Origin: Megasphaera sp. UBA5897
GTDB taxonomy: Bacteria > Bacillota > Negativicutes > Veillonellales > Megasphaeraceae
NCBI GenBank assembly: GCA_002431345.1
Contig: DJEN01000086.1
Span: 1 to 31,848, forward strand
Reading direction: 5' to 3'
DNA length: 31,848 bases
A program made the translations under genes and the position numbers. This document shows positions 7,983 through 15,584 of this stretch, piece after piece (position 1 is the first letter of the stretch; every line of letters starts with the position of its first letter). The notes below the pieces were generated by a model. That model was given only the letters and a program-made list of their open reading frames with translations. It was not told where the DNA came from and did no database searches.

Positions 7983-8002
7983 GAGAAAGGGTGTACAAAC
8001 AC

Positions 8003-9025
8003 ATGGTAAAAATTGGTATAGATGGATTTGGACGTATAGGAAGAAGCTTTTTCAAAATTGCCCAGCGGTTTTCCGATGACATGGAAATCGTTGCAATTAA
8101 CGATATTGGAACACCGAAACAGATGTCTCATCTGCTCAAATATGACAGCATCTACGGCATTATGCCCAATGATGTGTCGTATGACGAAGGACATATTATT
8201 GTTGACGGCAAACCTTATCCGCTGTTTCAAGAAAAAAATGTCAAAGATGTGGATTGGGACGGCTTGGGCGTCGATGTTCTGGTAGAATCATCGGGCGTAT
8301 ATTCCGGGCGCATCCACGCTTCTTCACAAGACAGACTGCCCCTTGGCGGCAGCGTCAAAAAAGTAATTATTACGTCGCCGTCTACTATCGATGATATAAC
8401 TGTCGTACTTGGCGTAAATGAAAACGAGTACGACCCTGAAAAAGACCGCGTCATTTCCGGTGCGTCCTGCACGACCTGCGGTCTGGCAGCAATTTTGCAC
8501 TTTTTGGATGAAACATATGGTGTAAAACGGGGTATGACGACGTCTATTCATTCATATACAACAGATCAAAAAATCTTGGATGTATCCCATCGAGATCTGC
8601 GCCGCGCCCGCGCGGCAGCTATGTCGATTATTCCGACTACGACAGGGGCAGCAGAGGCGATTACTAAAGTTCTGCCTAAATTTGAAGGCAAACTCAGCTG
8701 CCGGGCTGTCCGCGTACCGACGCCGGATGTGTCGATTATCGATATTGTTGCAGAATTAGATAAAAAAGATATTACCTTAGAAGAATTAAATGCTGCGTTT
8801 AAACAAGCGGCAGCCGGGAAATATCACGGTATTATTGATACTAATGAAGATGAACTCGTTTCCGTAGACTACCGCGGCAATGAACACACGACGACGATTG
8901 ATTTGCCGCTGAATATGGTCATGGACGGCGGCATGGTCAAGATTGTTGCCTGGTATGACAACGAATGGGGCTATGCCCGCCGCATCGTGGACTTGGTTCG
9001 TTTTCTGGCATCTAAGGGACTCTGA
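8003..9025 (+). CDS. Divergent glyceraldehyde-3-phosphate dehydrogenase with a CXXC active site
   Basis: This is a 340-residue type I GAPDH with DGFGRIGR (7-14), Asn33-Asp34 (NAD type), a catalytic Cys156, His in TSIHSYTTDQ and WYDNEWGYA. The signature is altered: the family run is ASCTTNCLAP, while here it is ASCTTCGLAA. The Asn at +3 has become Cys159 and the usual second Cys at +4 has become Gly, giving Cys156-X-X-Cys159. The substrate-loop run is LSCRAVRVPTPDVS, with another Cys where paralogues have Gly-Met. Start ATG 8003 is 10 nt past AGAAAGGGTG; a GTG at 7991 falls within that site. It follows cggR by 20 bp and precedes pgk in the operon. It may be an active GAPDH with a redox switch or a specialised paralogue; activity cannot be judged from sequence. 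Confidence 0.92.
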   Translation: MVKIGIDGFGRIGRSFFKIAQRFSDDMEIVAINDIGTPKQMSHLLKYDSIYGIMPNDVSYDEGHIIVDGKPYPLFQEKNVKDVDWDGLGVDVLVESSGVYSGRIHASSQDRLPLGGSVKKVIITSPSTIDDITVVLGVNENEYDPEKDRVISGASCTTCGLAAILHFLDETYGVKRGMTTSIHSYTTDQKILDVSHRDLRRARAAAMSIIPTTTGAAEAITKVLPKFEGKLSCRAVRVPTPDVSIIDIVAELDKKDITLEELNAAFKQAAAGKYHGIIDTNEDELVSVDYRGNEHTTTIDLPLNMVMDGGMVKIVAWYDNEWGYARRIVDLVRFLASKGL

Positions 9026-9153
9026 TTCTGCCGTGGCAGATACTGCATGACAGGATGCATTCAAGTACAAGATGGACATAGGGATTTTCAGCAATCGCTG
9101 ATAAATATATTATGATGGCATCACGTATTCTGGGATGCAGAGGAGGATTTCTC
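9026..9153 (+). promoter_or_regulatory. gap(3)-pgk spacer with three small hairpins and a weak internal promoter
   Basis: Three dyads follow one another: TCTGCC-GT-GGCAGA (9027-9040), TGCAT-N6-ATGCA (9044-9059) and TCAGC-AATC-GCTGA (9088-9101). TTTTCA (9085-9090) and TATTAT (9108-9113) are 17 bp apart and could start a pgk-tpiA transcript. The spacer may also be an mRNA processing region, as known between cggR and gapA in Bacillus. Confidence 0.35.
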
Positions 9154-10335
9154 ATGAAAAAAACAATTACGGATGTAGTGCTGGACAACAAGAAAGTGTT
9201 TGTACGTGCTGATTTCAACGTGCCGTTGGATGACAACTGCCAAATCACGGACGATACACGCATTCAAAAAACATTGCCGACAATCAAATATTTGCTAGAT
9301 CATCATGCCGCTGTTATTTTGGCAAGCCATTTAGGCCGTCCGAAGGGACAAGTTGTTCCTAAATATTCGTTGAAACCAGTAGCTGCACGTTTGTCAGAAT
9401 TGCTTGGCATCGACGTAAAATTTGCACCGGACTGCATTGGCGCTGAAACGAAAGCCATGGCAGATGCGCTGCAGCCTGGCGAAGTATTGCTTTTGGAAAA
9501 TCTTCGCTACCATAAAGAAGAAGAAAAAAATGACCCGGAATTTTCCCGCCAGCTTGCTGCATTAGCAGAAGTCGGCATCAATGATGCATTTGGCTGCTGC
9601 CACCGCGCTCATGCCTCTGTTGCAGGCATTGCGGCATACTTGCCGATGGCTGCCGGCTTTTTGCTGGAAAAAGAAATCCGTTTCATCGGCGGTGCTGTAG
9701 ACAACCCGGCACATCCTTTTGCAGCTATCATTGGCGGTGCCAAAGTTTCGGACAAAATCGAAGTCATTTCCAACTTGCTTCCGAAAGTTGACTTGATGAT
9801 TATTGGCGGCGGCATGGCTAACACGTTCTTGGCAGCCCAGGGCTACGGCATTGGCAAATCTCTTGTCGAAGAAGACAAAATTGATTTGGCAAAAAGCTTG
9901 ATTGCCCAGGCAAAAGAACAGGGAACTAAACTTCTCCTGCCGGAAGATGTAACCGTTGCAGCTGCTTTTGCCAACGATGCAGAACATAAAGTAGTCCCCG
10001 TAGACCAGGTTCCGGCTGATTGGATGATTTTGGATGTTGGTACCAAAACACAGGAACTCTTTGCGAAAGAATTGGCACCGATGAAATTAATCGTTTGGAA
10101 CGGCCCCATGGGTGTATTTGAAATGGAAAATTATGCCAAAGGCACAGAAGCAGTTGCCAAAGCAGTTGCTGATTCTGACGCTGTATCTATTGTCGGCGGC
10201 GGCGATTCCGTATCGGCTGTCAACAAAACAGGCCTTGCTGATAAAATCAGCCATATTTCTACAGGCGGCGGCGCTTCACTGGAATATTTGGAAGGCAAAC
10301 AGCTCCCAGGCGTTGTATCACTGAGCGATAAATAA
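9154..10335 (+). CDS. pgk: Phosphoglycerate kinase
   Basis: This enzyme transfers phosphate from 1,3-bisphosphoglycerate to ADP, the first ATP-forming step of glycolysis (cytoplasm). The 393 residues are the family norm. Motifs are RADFNVPLDD near residue 18, SHLGRPKG, LLENLRYHKEEEKNDP, GGAKVSDKIEVI (hinge region), NGPMGVFE and the nucleotide-binding GGGDSVSA with STGGGASLEYLEGK at the end. Start ATG 9154 follows AGAGGAGG; an in-frame ATG at 9112 has no ribosome-binding site and adds unconserved residues. It lies between gap(3) and tpiA in the CggR operon. Confidence 0.97.
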   Translation: MKKTITDVVLDNKKVFVRADFNVPLDDNCQITDDTRIQKTLPTIKYLLDHHAAVILASHLGRPKGQVVPKYSLKPVAARLSELLGIDVKFAPDCIGAETKAMADALQPGEVLLLENLRYHKEEEKNDPEFSRQLAALAEVGINDAFGCCHRAHASVAGIAAYLPMAAGFLLEKEIRFIGGAVDNPAHPFAAIIGGAKVSDKIEVISNLLPKVDLMIIGGGMANTFLAAQGYGIGKSLVEEDKIDLAKSLIAQAKEQGTKLLLPEDVTVAAAFANDAEHKVVPVDQVPADWMILDVGTKTQELFAKELAPMKLIVWNGPMGVFEMENYAKGTEAVAKAVADSDAVSIVGGGDSVSAVNKTGLADKISHISTGGGASLEYLEGKQLPGVVSLSDK

Positions 10336-10380
10336 TATAGGGCATCATACAAGCATAACTGTCAAATTAGGAGGATTATC

Positions 10381-11142
10381 ATGAGAAAAACGATTATTGC
10401 CGGCAACTGGAAAATGAACCATCTTGGCGCAGATGCCAAAGAAACGATTACAGGCCTTGTCAACCGTGTACCTAAGGATGTCAAACCGGAAGTTATTATT
10501 GCGCCTGTATTTCCGTATCTTGCCCAGGCTGTAGAACTGACGAAAGGAACACCGATTCATATTGCAGCACAGAACATGCACTGGGAAGAAAAAGGCGCAT
10601 TTACTGGCGAAGTATCTCCGACTATGCTCGTAGATATTGGTGTTACCCATGTTATTATCGGCCATTCTGAACGCCGCACGTATTTTAACGAAACCGATGA
10701 AACAGTAAACAAAAAGACAAAAGCAGCTCTTGCTCATCAGCTTACGCCGATTGTCTGCTGCGGTGAAACACTGGAGCAGCGTGAAGAAGGCATTATGCAG
10801 TCTTGGATTGAAGGCCAGATTGAAAACGCATTGGCGGGCATCAGCGCAGCTGACGTAACCAAAGTAGTGATTGCATATGAACCTATCTGGGCTATTGGCA
10901 CAGGCAAAACGGCGACAGCTGCACAGGCTCAGGAAGTCTGCGCTATTATTCGTCAAAAATTAGCTGCTATGTATGATGCGGCAACAGCTGATGCTGTATC
11001 TGTTCTCTACGGCGGCAGCGTAAAAGGTAAAAATGTGGCTGAACTTACAGGTTCTCCGGATATTGATGGTGGACTCGTTGGCGGCGCCAGCCTTAAAGTC
11101 GATGATTTCATGGCAATTATTGACAATGCTGTCGTAAAATAA
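10381..11142 (+). CDS. tpiA: Triosephosphate isomerase
   Basis: This TIM-barrel enzyme interconverts dihydroxyacetone phosphate and glyceraldehyde-3-phosphate. The 253-residue product shows AGNWKMN with Lys11, His95 in IIGHSERR, catalytic Glu167 in AYEPIWAIGTGKTA and the phosphate-binding GGSVKGKN. Start ATG 10381 follows AGGAGGATT, 45 bp after pgk. It is the last gene of the glycolytic operon and is followed by a strong terminator. Confidence 0.98.
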   Translation: MRKTIIAGNWKMNHLGADAKETITGLVNRVPKDVKPEVIIAPVFPYLAQAVELTKGTPIHIAAQNMHWEEKGAFTGEVSPTMLVDIGVTHVIIGHSERRTYFNETDETVNKKTKAALAHQLTPIVCCGETLEQREEGIMQSWIEGQIENALAGISAADVTKVVIAYEPIWAIGTGKTATAAQAQEVCAIIRQKLAAMYDAATADAVSVLYGGSVKGKNVAELTGSPDIDGGLVGGASLKVDDFMAIIDNAVVK

Positions 11143-11173
11143 AAACGATATATCACATACGTAACGTATAAAG

Positions 11174-11206
11174 AAAAAAGGCTGCGGGTATGAAGCAGCC
11201 TTTTTT
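11174..11206 (+). terminator. Terminator of the glycolytic operon
   Basis: AAAAAGGCTGC (11175-11185) and GCAGCCTTTTT (11195-11205) form a perfect stem with a 9-nt loop and a T-tract. Confidence 0.92.
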
Positions 11207-11478
11207 CTTTACAATAAAGAGAAAAGAAAGTCATTTATGTAAAGGATAGTGTCATAACGATAAAGATAATATACACAAACTATATCAAATAAGATATGTA
11301 TGCATGCAAATTTGGAAAGAATGACCTTGCTTTTTACCAGTAAAATCCGTTCCGTTTATAGAATAATGAATCGTCATATGGTATAATGCAAAGTAGTCGA
11401 AATGTATAAAAATAGTAAAAAATATGTCATTACTATGAAAAGTTAGTGAATTCGTCAAATTAAGGAGAACTGATTAAT
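11207..11478 (+). promoter_or_regulatory. Upstream region of the phosphate transporter operon
   Basis: No gene is seen here. An extended -10, TG-G-TATAAT (TATAAT at 11382-11387), is the best promoter; its -35 is poor, suggesting an activator. A 14-bp perfect palindrome TTTTAC-CA-GTAAAA lies at 11332-11345, 36 bp before the -10. I looked for PhoP-type direct repeats and found none that convince. Confidence 0.45.
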
Positions 11479-12108
11479 ATGGCATTTCATTTGAAGCCCA
11501 AAGAAGAAAAGTTTTTCGCTTTATTGGATCAGCATGCGACGTTAAGTTATGAAGCCGCTGATTTATTGCGTCAGGCAATGAACGAAGAAATACCGAAAGA
11601 AGAAGCACTGGAAAAAATTGATGCGCTTACAGATGAAGCTGATACGTTAGTAATGGAAACGTTGAAACGGCTGCAGAAGACGTTTATCACTCCTATGGAT
11701 CGAGAAGATATTCAACAGTTGATTGACCAGCTGGATACGGCCATTGACAATATCAGTGAAATTATGGATAAAATGTGCATGTATCGCGTTGGCGAAGCGA
11801 CAGAAGGCGCTAAGCAGATGACGAATATTGCGGCCAAAGCGATGAAAGAAATCCGCAAATCCATAGCGTATATGAAAGATTTAAAGAAAAACTTCTTAAA
11901 AGTAGAAGCACGCAGTAAAAAAGTATTGAAATTGGAACAAGACTGTGATGACTTATATCACCAGGAAATGGCCAAGCTGTTTACAGAATGCAAAGACCCG
12001 ATTGAAATTATTAAATGGAAGGAAATCCTGCAGTCCGTTGAAGATGTTACGGATGACTGCGAAGATTTGGTCGTTACATTTAGAAAGGTCGTATTGAAGT
12101 ATGCCTGA
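11479..12108 (+). CDS. DUF47-family PhoU-like accessory protein of the PiT transporter
   Basis: This is a cytoplasmic all-helical protein of 209 residues in the DUF47 (TIGR00153) family, distantly related to PhoU. Acidic helical runs such as VEDVTDDCEDLVVTFRKVVL at the C-terminus and PMDREDIQQLIDQLD at about 72-86 are typical. Members are almost always encoded beside a PiT phosphate permease and are thought to modulate it. Start ATG 11479 follows AAGGAGAA. It overlaps the downstream pit gene by 8 bp, so translation is likely coupled. Confidence 0.9.
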   Translation: MAFHLKPKEEKFFALLDQHATLSYEAADLLRQAMNEEIPKEEALEKIDALTDEADTLVMETLKRLQKTFITPMDREDIQQLIDQLDTAIDNISEIMDKMCMYRVGEATEGAKQMTNIAAKAMKEIRKSIAYMKDLKKNFLKVEARSKKVLKLEQDCDDLYHQEMAKLFTECKDPIEIIKWKEILQSVEDVTDDCEDLVVTFRKVVLKYA

Positions 12109-13090
12109 GCATTGGTTAATTTGGGCCATCGTTTTGTTGGCTGTGTTGTTTGATTATATTAACGGATTTCACGATACTGCGAATGCGATTGCTACGAGCG
12201 TATCGACGCGAGCTATTTCGCCGCGCCACGCGATTATGATGGCAGCGGTCTTAAACTTTGCTGGCGCCATGATTAGTACAGGTGTCGCCAAGACGATTGG
12301 CGGCGACTTGGTGCTCAATCCGGCTCAGATTAGTTTGGAAGTTATTATGGCGGCCTTGATTGGCTCTATTATTTGGAATGTCGTTACGTGGTATTATCGG
12401 ATTCCCAGCAGTTCGTCCCATTCATTGATTGGCGGGGTCATTGGCGCCGTGTCGATTAGTGTAGGGCCGGCAGCTTTGGATTATACAGGGATTGAAAAGA
12501 TTATCATGTCGTTAGTTCTCTCGCCTGTTGTAGCGTTGGCTACAGGCTATTTTGTCATGATCGCCCTGCTTTGGATTGTACGGAATTATTCTCCTATTGC
12601 CTTGAATCGTAATTTTAGAAAAATGCAGTTGGTATCAGCTTGTTTGATGGCCTTTTCGCATGGCTCCAACGACGCGCAGAAAGCGATGGGGATTATTGCC
12701 TTGGCCTTGCTGAGTGGTGGCTATATCGAAACGATGGATATTCCTATTTGGGTTAAAATGGCCTGCGCTACGTCTATGGCATTGGGGACATCGGCCGGCG
12801 GCTGGCGCATTATTTCGACCATGGGGACGAAGATATTTAAACTAGAATCCATTAATGGATTTGCTGCCGATTTGAATTCATCTCTTGTTATTTTTTCTGC
12901 TACATTCCTTCATTTGCCAGTCAGTACGACGCATGTTGTCTCCGGTTCTATTATGGGCGTTGGCTCGGCAGAACGGGTACGGGCTGTCCATTGGGGCGTA
13001 GCAAGGAGCATGCTGGTTGCTTGGTGCGTTACCATACCTATCAGTGCGGTAATGTCGGCGATTATTTATACGCTCATTGATTTGCTATAA
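12101..13090 (+). CDS. pit: PiT-family inorganic phosphate permease
   Basis: This is a multi-pass membrane transporter taking up phosphate, usually as a metal-phosphate with H+ or Na+. The 329-residue protein carries the two PiT signatures in inverted-repeat halves: NGFHDTANAIATSV (21-34) and FSHGSNDAQKAMGI (about 186-199). Its length fits short bacterial PiT proteins. Start ATG 12101 lies inside the end of the DUF47 gene. A terminator follows. Low-affinity phosphate uptake next to the glycolytic block makes metabolic sense but is not proof of co-regulation. Confidence 0.95.
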   Translation: MPEHWLIWAIVLLAVLFDYINGFHDTANAIATSVSTRAISPRHAIMMAAVLNFAGAMISTGVAKTIGGDLVLNPAQISLEVIMAALIGSIIWNVVTWYYRIPSSSSHSLIGGVIGAVSISVGPAALDYTGIEKIIMSLVLSPVVALATGYFVMIALLWIVRNYSPIALNRNFRKMQLVSACLMAFSHGSNDAQKAMGIIALALLSGGYIETMDIPIWVKMACATSMALGTSAGGWRIISTMGTKIFKLESINGFAADLNSSLVIFSATFLHLPVSTTHVVSGSIMGVGSAERVRAVHWGVARSMLVAWCVTIPISAVMSAIIYTLIDLL

Positions 13091-13101
13091 GAAATAAAAG
13101 T

Positions 13102-13158
13102 AAAGCTTGTAAAAGAAGGAAAACAGGAAATTCTTTTGCAGGCTTTATTATTTTCATT
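13102..13158 (+). terminator. Terminator of the DUF47-pit operon
   Basis: Arms AAAGCTTGTAAAAGAA (13102-13117) and TTCTTTTGCAGGCTTT (13131-13146) pair over 16 positions with two G-U pairs, followed by a T-rich run. Confidence 0.8.
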
Positions 13159-13164
13159 TTAAAC

Positions 13165-13193
13165 TATACTTTTTTGGTATCTCATTGTATAAT
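13165..13193 (+). promoter_or_regulatory. Promoter and possible autoregulatory site of the Rrf2 gene
   Basis: TATAAT (13188-13193) is a good -10, but the -35 position (13165-13170) is poor. A dyad ATAC-N7-GTAT (13166-13180) overlaps that -35, so bound regulator would block polymerase. Confidence 0.45.
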
Positions 13194-13232
13194 TAGATGT
13201 AACAAGTAAAGATAAGGAAGGAGGAATGTAAA

Positions 13233-13703
13233 TTGAGGTTAAACCAAGCGACAGATTATGCGTTCCGTATGGTGCTGTATTTATCATCTTTGCCGGAAGG
13301 AACGAAGATTACAGGTGCGGCTTTGGCAGAAAAGCAAAATATTCCGGAACGGTTTTTGCTGAAAATAATGCGCAGTCTGACGGCTGCCGGTATTATGAAA
13401 TCATACCGGGGCGTAGACGGCGGCTTTGCTCTGCAGCGGCTGCCCAAGGATATTACATTGTTTGATATTATCGAAGCGGTCGAAGGACAGACGGAACTGC
13501 AGCGTTGTTTACATGATATTGGCTCTTGCTCCCGCGGCTGCAGCGGCATGTGTTCTATTTATGCTGCCTTTGCAGATATTCAGCGCGATTTGGCTAATAA
13601 ATTAAAATCTATTGATTTTGAGGATTTAGCGCAGCAGGAAAAGCGGCTGCAGGCTGTTCACGACATTGAAGAAAAACAAAAAGCTGCCCAGCGGGCTGAC
13701 TAA
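13233..13703 (+). CDS. Rrf2-family transcriptional regulator, probable Fe-S sensor
   Basis: This is a 156-residue DNA-binding protein of the Rrf2 family (IscR, NsrR, RirA, CymR relatives). It has the N-terminal winged helix (MRLNQATDYAFRMVLYL, then LAEKQNIPERFLLKIMRSL and GVDGGFAL wing). Four cysteines, Cys92-X6-Cys99-X3-Cys103-X3-Cys107, lie in the dimer-helix region where Fe-S members bind their cluster, so it likely senses iron, oxygen, NO or Fe-S status. Start is TTG 13233, set by AAGGAAGGAGG eight bases upstream and the conserved first residues; an ATG at 13226 is followed at once by a stop. It is a single gene, with a terminator after it. Its targets are unknown. Confidence 0.9.
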   Translation: MRLNQATDYAFRMVLYLSSLPEGTKITGAALAEKQNIPERFLLKIMRSLTAAGIMKSYRGVDGGFALQRLPKDITLFDIIEAVEGQTELQRCLHDIGSCSRGCSGMCSIYAAFADIQRDLANKLKSIDFEDLAQQEKRLQAVHDIEEKQKAAQRAD

Positions 13704-13706
13704 TAT

Positions 13707-13746
13707 AAAGCCACAGTAGAAGCGGATATTCTATTGTGGCTTTATT
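13707..13746 (+). terminator. Terminator of the Rrf2 gene
   Basis: AAAGCCACAGTAGAA (13707-13721) and TTCTATTGTGGCTTT (13729-13743) pair over 15 positions with one G-U pair, followed by ATT. The T-tract is short. Confidence 0.75.
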
Positions 13747-13770
13747 CTCATTTTGCGGGGCTGAAATCTC

Positions 13771-13799
13771 TTTATTTTACAGGAAAAATATTGTACAAT
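13771..13799 (+). promoter_or_regulatory. Probable promoter of the cdaA operon
   Basis: TTTATT (13771-13776) and TACAAT (13794-13799) are 17 bp apart, about 45 bp before cdaA. The -35 is weak. Confidence 0.4.
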
Positions 13800-13843
13800 T
13801 AATTTGTTTGTGTTTTTATATTTGTAATAATGGAGAGTTGCCT

Positions 13844-14656
13844 ATGTATGTACCTGTGCAGGGATTTATCAGCAGTTTTCGGCTGCTTGACATATTAGAT
13901 ATATTGCTGGTTGCGTTTGTATTGTACAAATTATTTATTTTGATTCGCAATACACGGGCTGTAGCGCTGATTAAAGGGTTAATCGTCTTAGGTGCTGTTA
14001 CTGTGGTTAGTAAAGTGCTGGATTTGCATGTCATCAATTGGATGCTGCAGCAGGGCATGACGGTTATTTTGGTTGCGCTGCCGGTTGTTTTTCAGCCGGA
14101 ACTGCGCCGGGCATTGGAACAAATTGGACGCGGCCGTTTTTTGCGTTCCGGACATGTCATTAATATGGAAGAATTGGAACATCTGATTGATGAAATTGTT
14201 GCCATATCGGAATCGCTGTCCAAAACGAGGACCGGAGCATTAATCGTCTTTGAACGCGAAGTAGGGCTGAATGACTATATTGATACAGGCATTGCCATTG
14301 ACGGTATTGTGTCGCGGGAATTATTGGGTAATATTTTCATTCCGAATACGCCGCTTCATGACGGCGCTGTTATTATTCGTGAAAACCGTATTATGGCAGC
14401 AGGATGCCTGCTGCCGCTGACTTCGGACCGTTCTCTGTCGACGGAATTGGGGACACGCCACCGGGCGGCTATCGGGATCAGCGAATTAGCAGATGCTGTG
14501 GTCATTGTCGTCAGTGAAGAAACAGGTGCTATATCGTATACGTACGGCGGGCATATTTACCGGCATTTGGATGGCAATGCACTGCGCAATATCTTGAAGA
14601 CCTTCCTGAATAAAACACCGCAGGGACTGGCCAATATTTTTAAATGGAGGCCGTAA
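13844..14656 (+). CDS. cdaA: Diadenylate cyclase CdaA
   Basis: This membrane enzyme condenses two ATP to c-di-AMP, the second messenger controlling potassium and osmolyte balance and cell-wall homeostasis. The 270-residue protein has three N-terminal membrane helices (about 12-80) and a DisA_N catalytic domain with the DGA motif at 173-175 (PLHDGAVII) and RHR at 205-207 (GTRHRAAIG). Start ATG 13844 follows GGAGAG; earlier in-frame codons lie in the terminator and promoter region. It heads the conserved cdaA-cdaR-glmM cluster. Confidence 0.96.
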   Translation: MYVPVQGFISSFRLLDILDILLVAFVLYKLFILIRNTRAVALIKGLIVLGAVTVVSKVLDLHVINWMLQQGMTVILVALPVVFQPELRRALEQIGRGRFLRSGHVINMEELEHLIDEIVAISESLSKTRTGALIVFEREVGLNDYIDTGIAIDGIVSRELLGNIFIPNTPLHDGAVIIRENRIMAAGCLLPLTSDRSLSTELGTRHRAAIGISELADAVVIVVSEETGAISYTYGGHIYRHLDGNALRNILKTFLNKTPQGLANIFKWRP

Positions 14657-14659
14657 CCA

Positions 14660-15568
14660 ATGAATAAACTAGATAAAAGATGGCAGTTAAAAATTGTATG
14701 CCTTTTATTGGCAATTATATTGTGGTTTCTTATTATTAACGAACAAAATCCTGTCAGTGAAGGAAGTTATACCGTTCCTGTCGTCGTGGAAAATTTGGAT
14801 TCCCAATATATCACGTCCAACGTGCCGAAGACCGTTTACGTGCGTTTGTCCGGCCCCCGCAATACGATTATTAATGTAGGTCCGTCGGATATTAAAGCCT
14901 ACATTGATTTGTCGGAAGTGCAGGAAGGAGATATGGAGGTGCCGATTCATGTTGAAATTCCTTCCGGGACGGAGCTGAAGAAGCAAAGCATGGCAACAGC
15001 AAAGATTACAGTCGATGTGTATGCTGTGCGTGAATTTAATTTGACACCGCATTTGGTAGGCAAAATGGATGCGGATTCGTTTATCAGCAACTTGAAAATT
15101 GTTCCGGAAAAAGTCGTTGTCAGCGGCGCAAGACGGCTGATTCAAAAAGTGGATAAGGCTGTAGTCGAAATTCCGGTAGGCGATAAAAACGAAGATTTTT
15201 CCTTGATGGCACAAATTCATTTGCTGGCAGCAGACGGCAGCAAGGTAGATGGATTGGAAATGACGCCGTGGCAGAGTAATCTGCGCGTATCGATTGGCCA
15301 TCATGCAGCATCCAAGAATGTGCCTGTCCATGTCACGTCGTACGGCACGGTACATGACGGGCTGACGCTAAAAGAGTTAAAAGCCAATCCGGATACGGTA
15401 GAAGTGCGGGGCGATGCCAATGTACTGCAGGGCGTATCTCGTATTGATTTAACGCCTGTGAATGTGCAGGGGCTGACAGAGGATAAAGAATGGAAAATTC
15501 TTGTATCACCGATAAACGGCGTCATCGTGAATCCTGATGTCGTAGACGTTACGGCAACTGTAGAGTAA
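14660..15568 (+). CDS. cdaR: CdaA regulatory protein CdaR (YbbR-domain protein)
   Basis: This is a 302-residue protein with one N-terminal membrane anchor (about 11-24, LKIVCLLLAIILWFL) and an extracytoplasmic part of repeated YbbR domains, e.g. YTVPVVVENLD (33-43), a second around LTPHLVGKMD and a third around NVPVHVTSYG. In Firmicutes CdaR interacts with and modulates CdaA. Start ATG 14660 lies 3 bp after the cdaA stop, with ATGGAGGCC as ribosome-binding site. Confidence 0.92.
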   Translation: MNKLDKRWQLKIVCLLLAIILWFLIINEQNPVSEGSYTVPVVVENLDSQYITSNVPKTVYVRLSGPRNTIINVGPSDIKAYIDLSEVQEGDMEVPIHVEIPSGTELKKQSMATAKITVDVYAVREFNLTPHLVGKMDADSFISNLKIVPEKVVVSGARRLIQKVDKAVVEIPVGDKNEDFSLMAQIHLLAADGSKVDGLEMTPWQSNLRVSIGHHAASKNVPVHVTSYGTVHDGLTLKELKANPDTVEVRGDANVLQGVSRIDLTPVNVQGLTEDKEWKILVSPINGVIVNPDVVDVTATVE

Positions 15569-15584
15569 TAAAGGAGAGGATTGT

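Noticed and set aside
11207..11478. PhoP/PhoB boxes upstream of the phosphate transporter
   Set aside because: Isolated TTTATA and TTTACA words occur, but not as regularly spaced direct repeats, and such words are common in AT-rich DNA.
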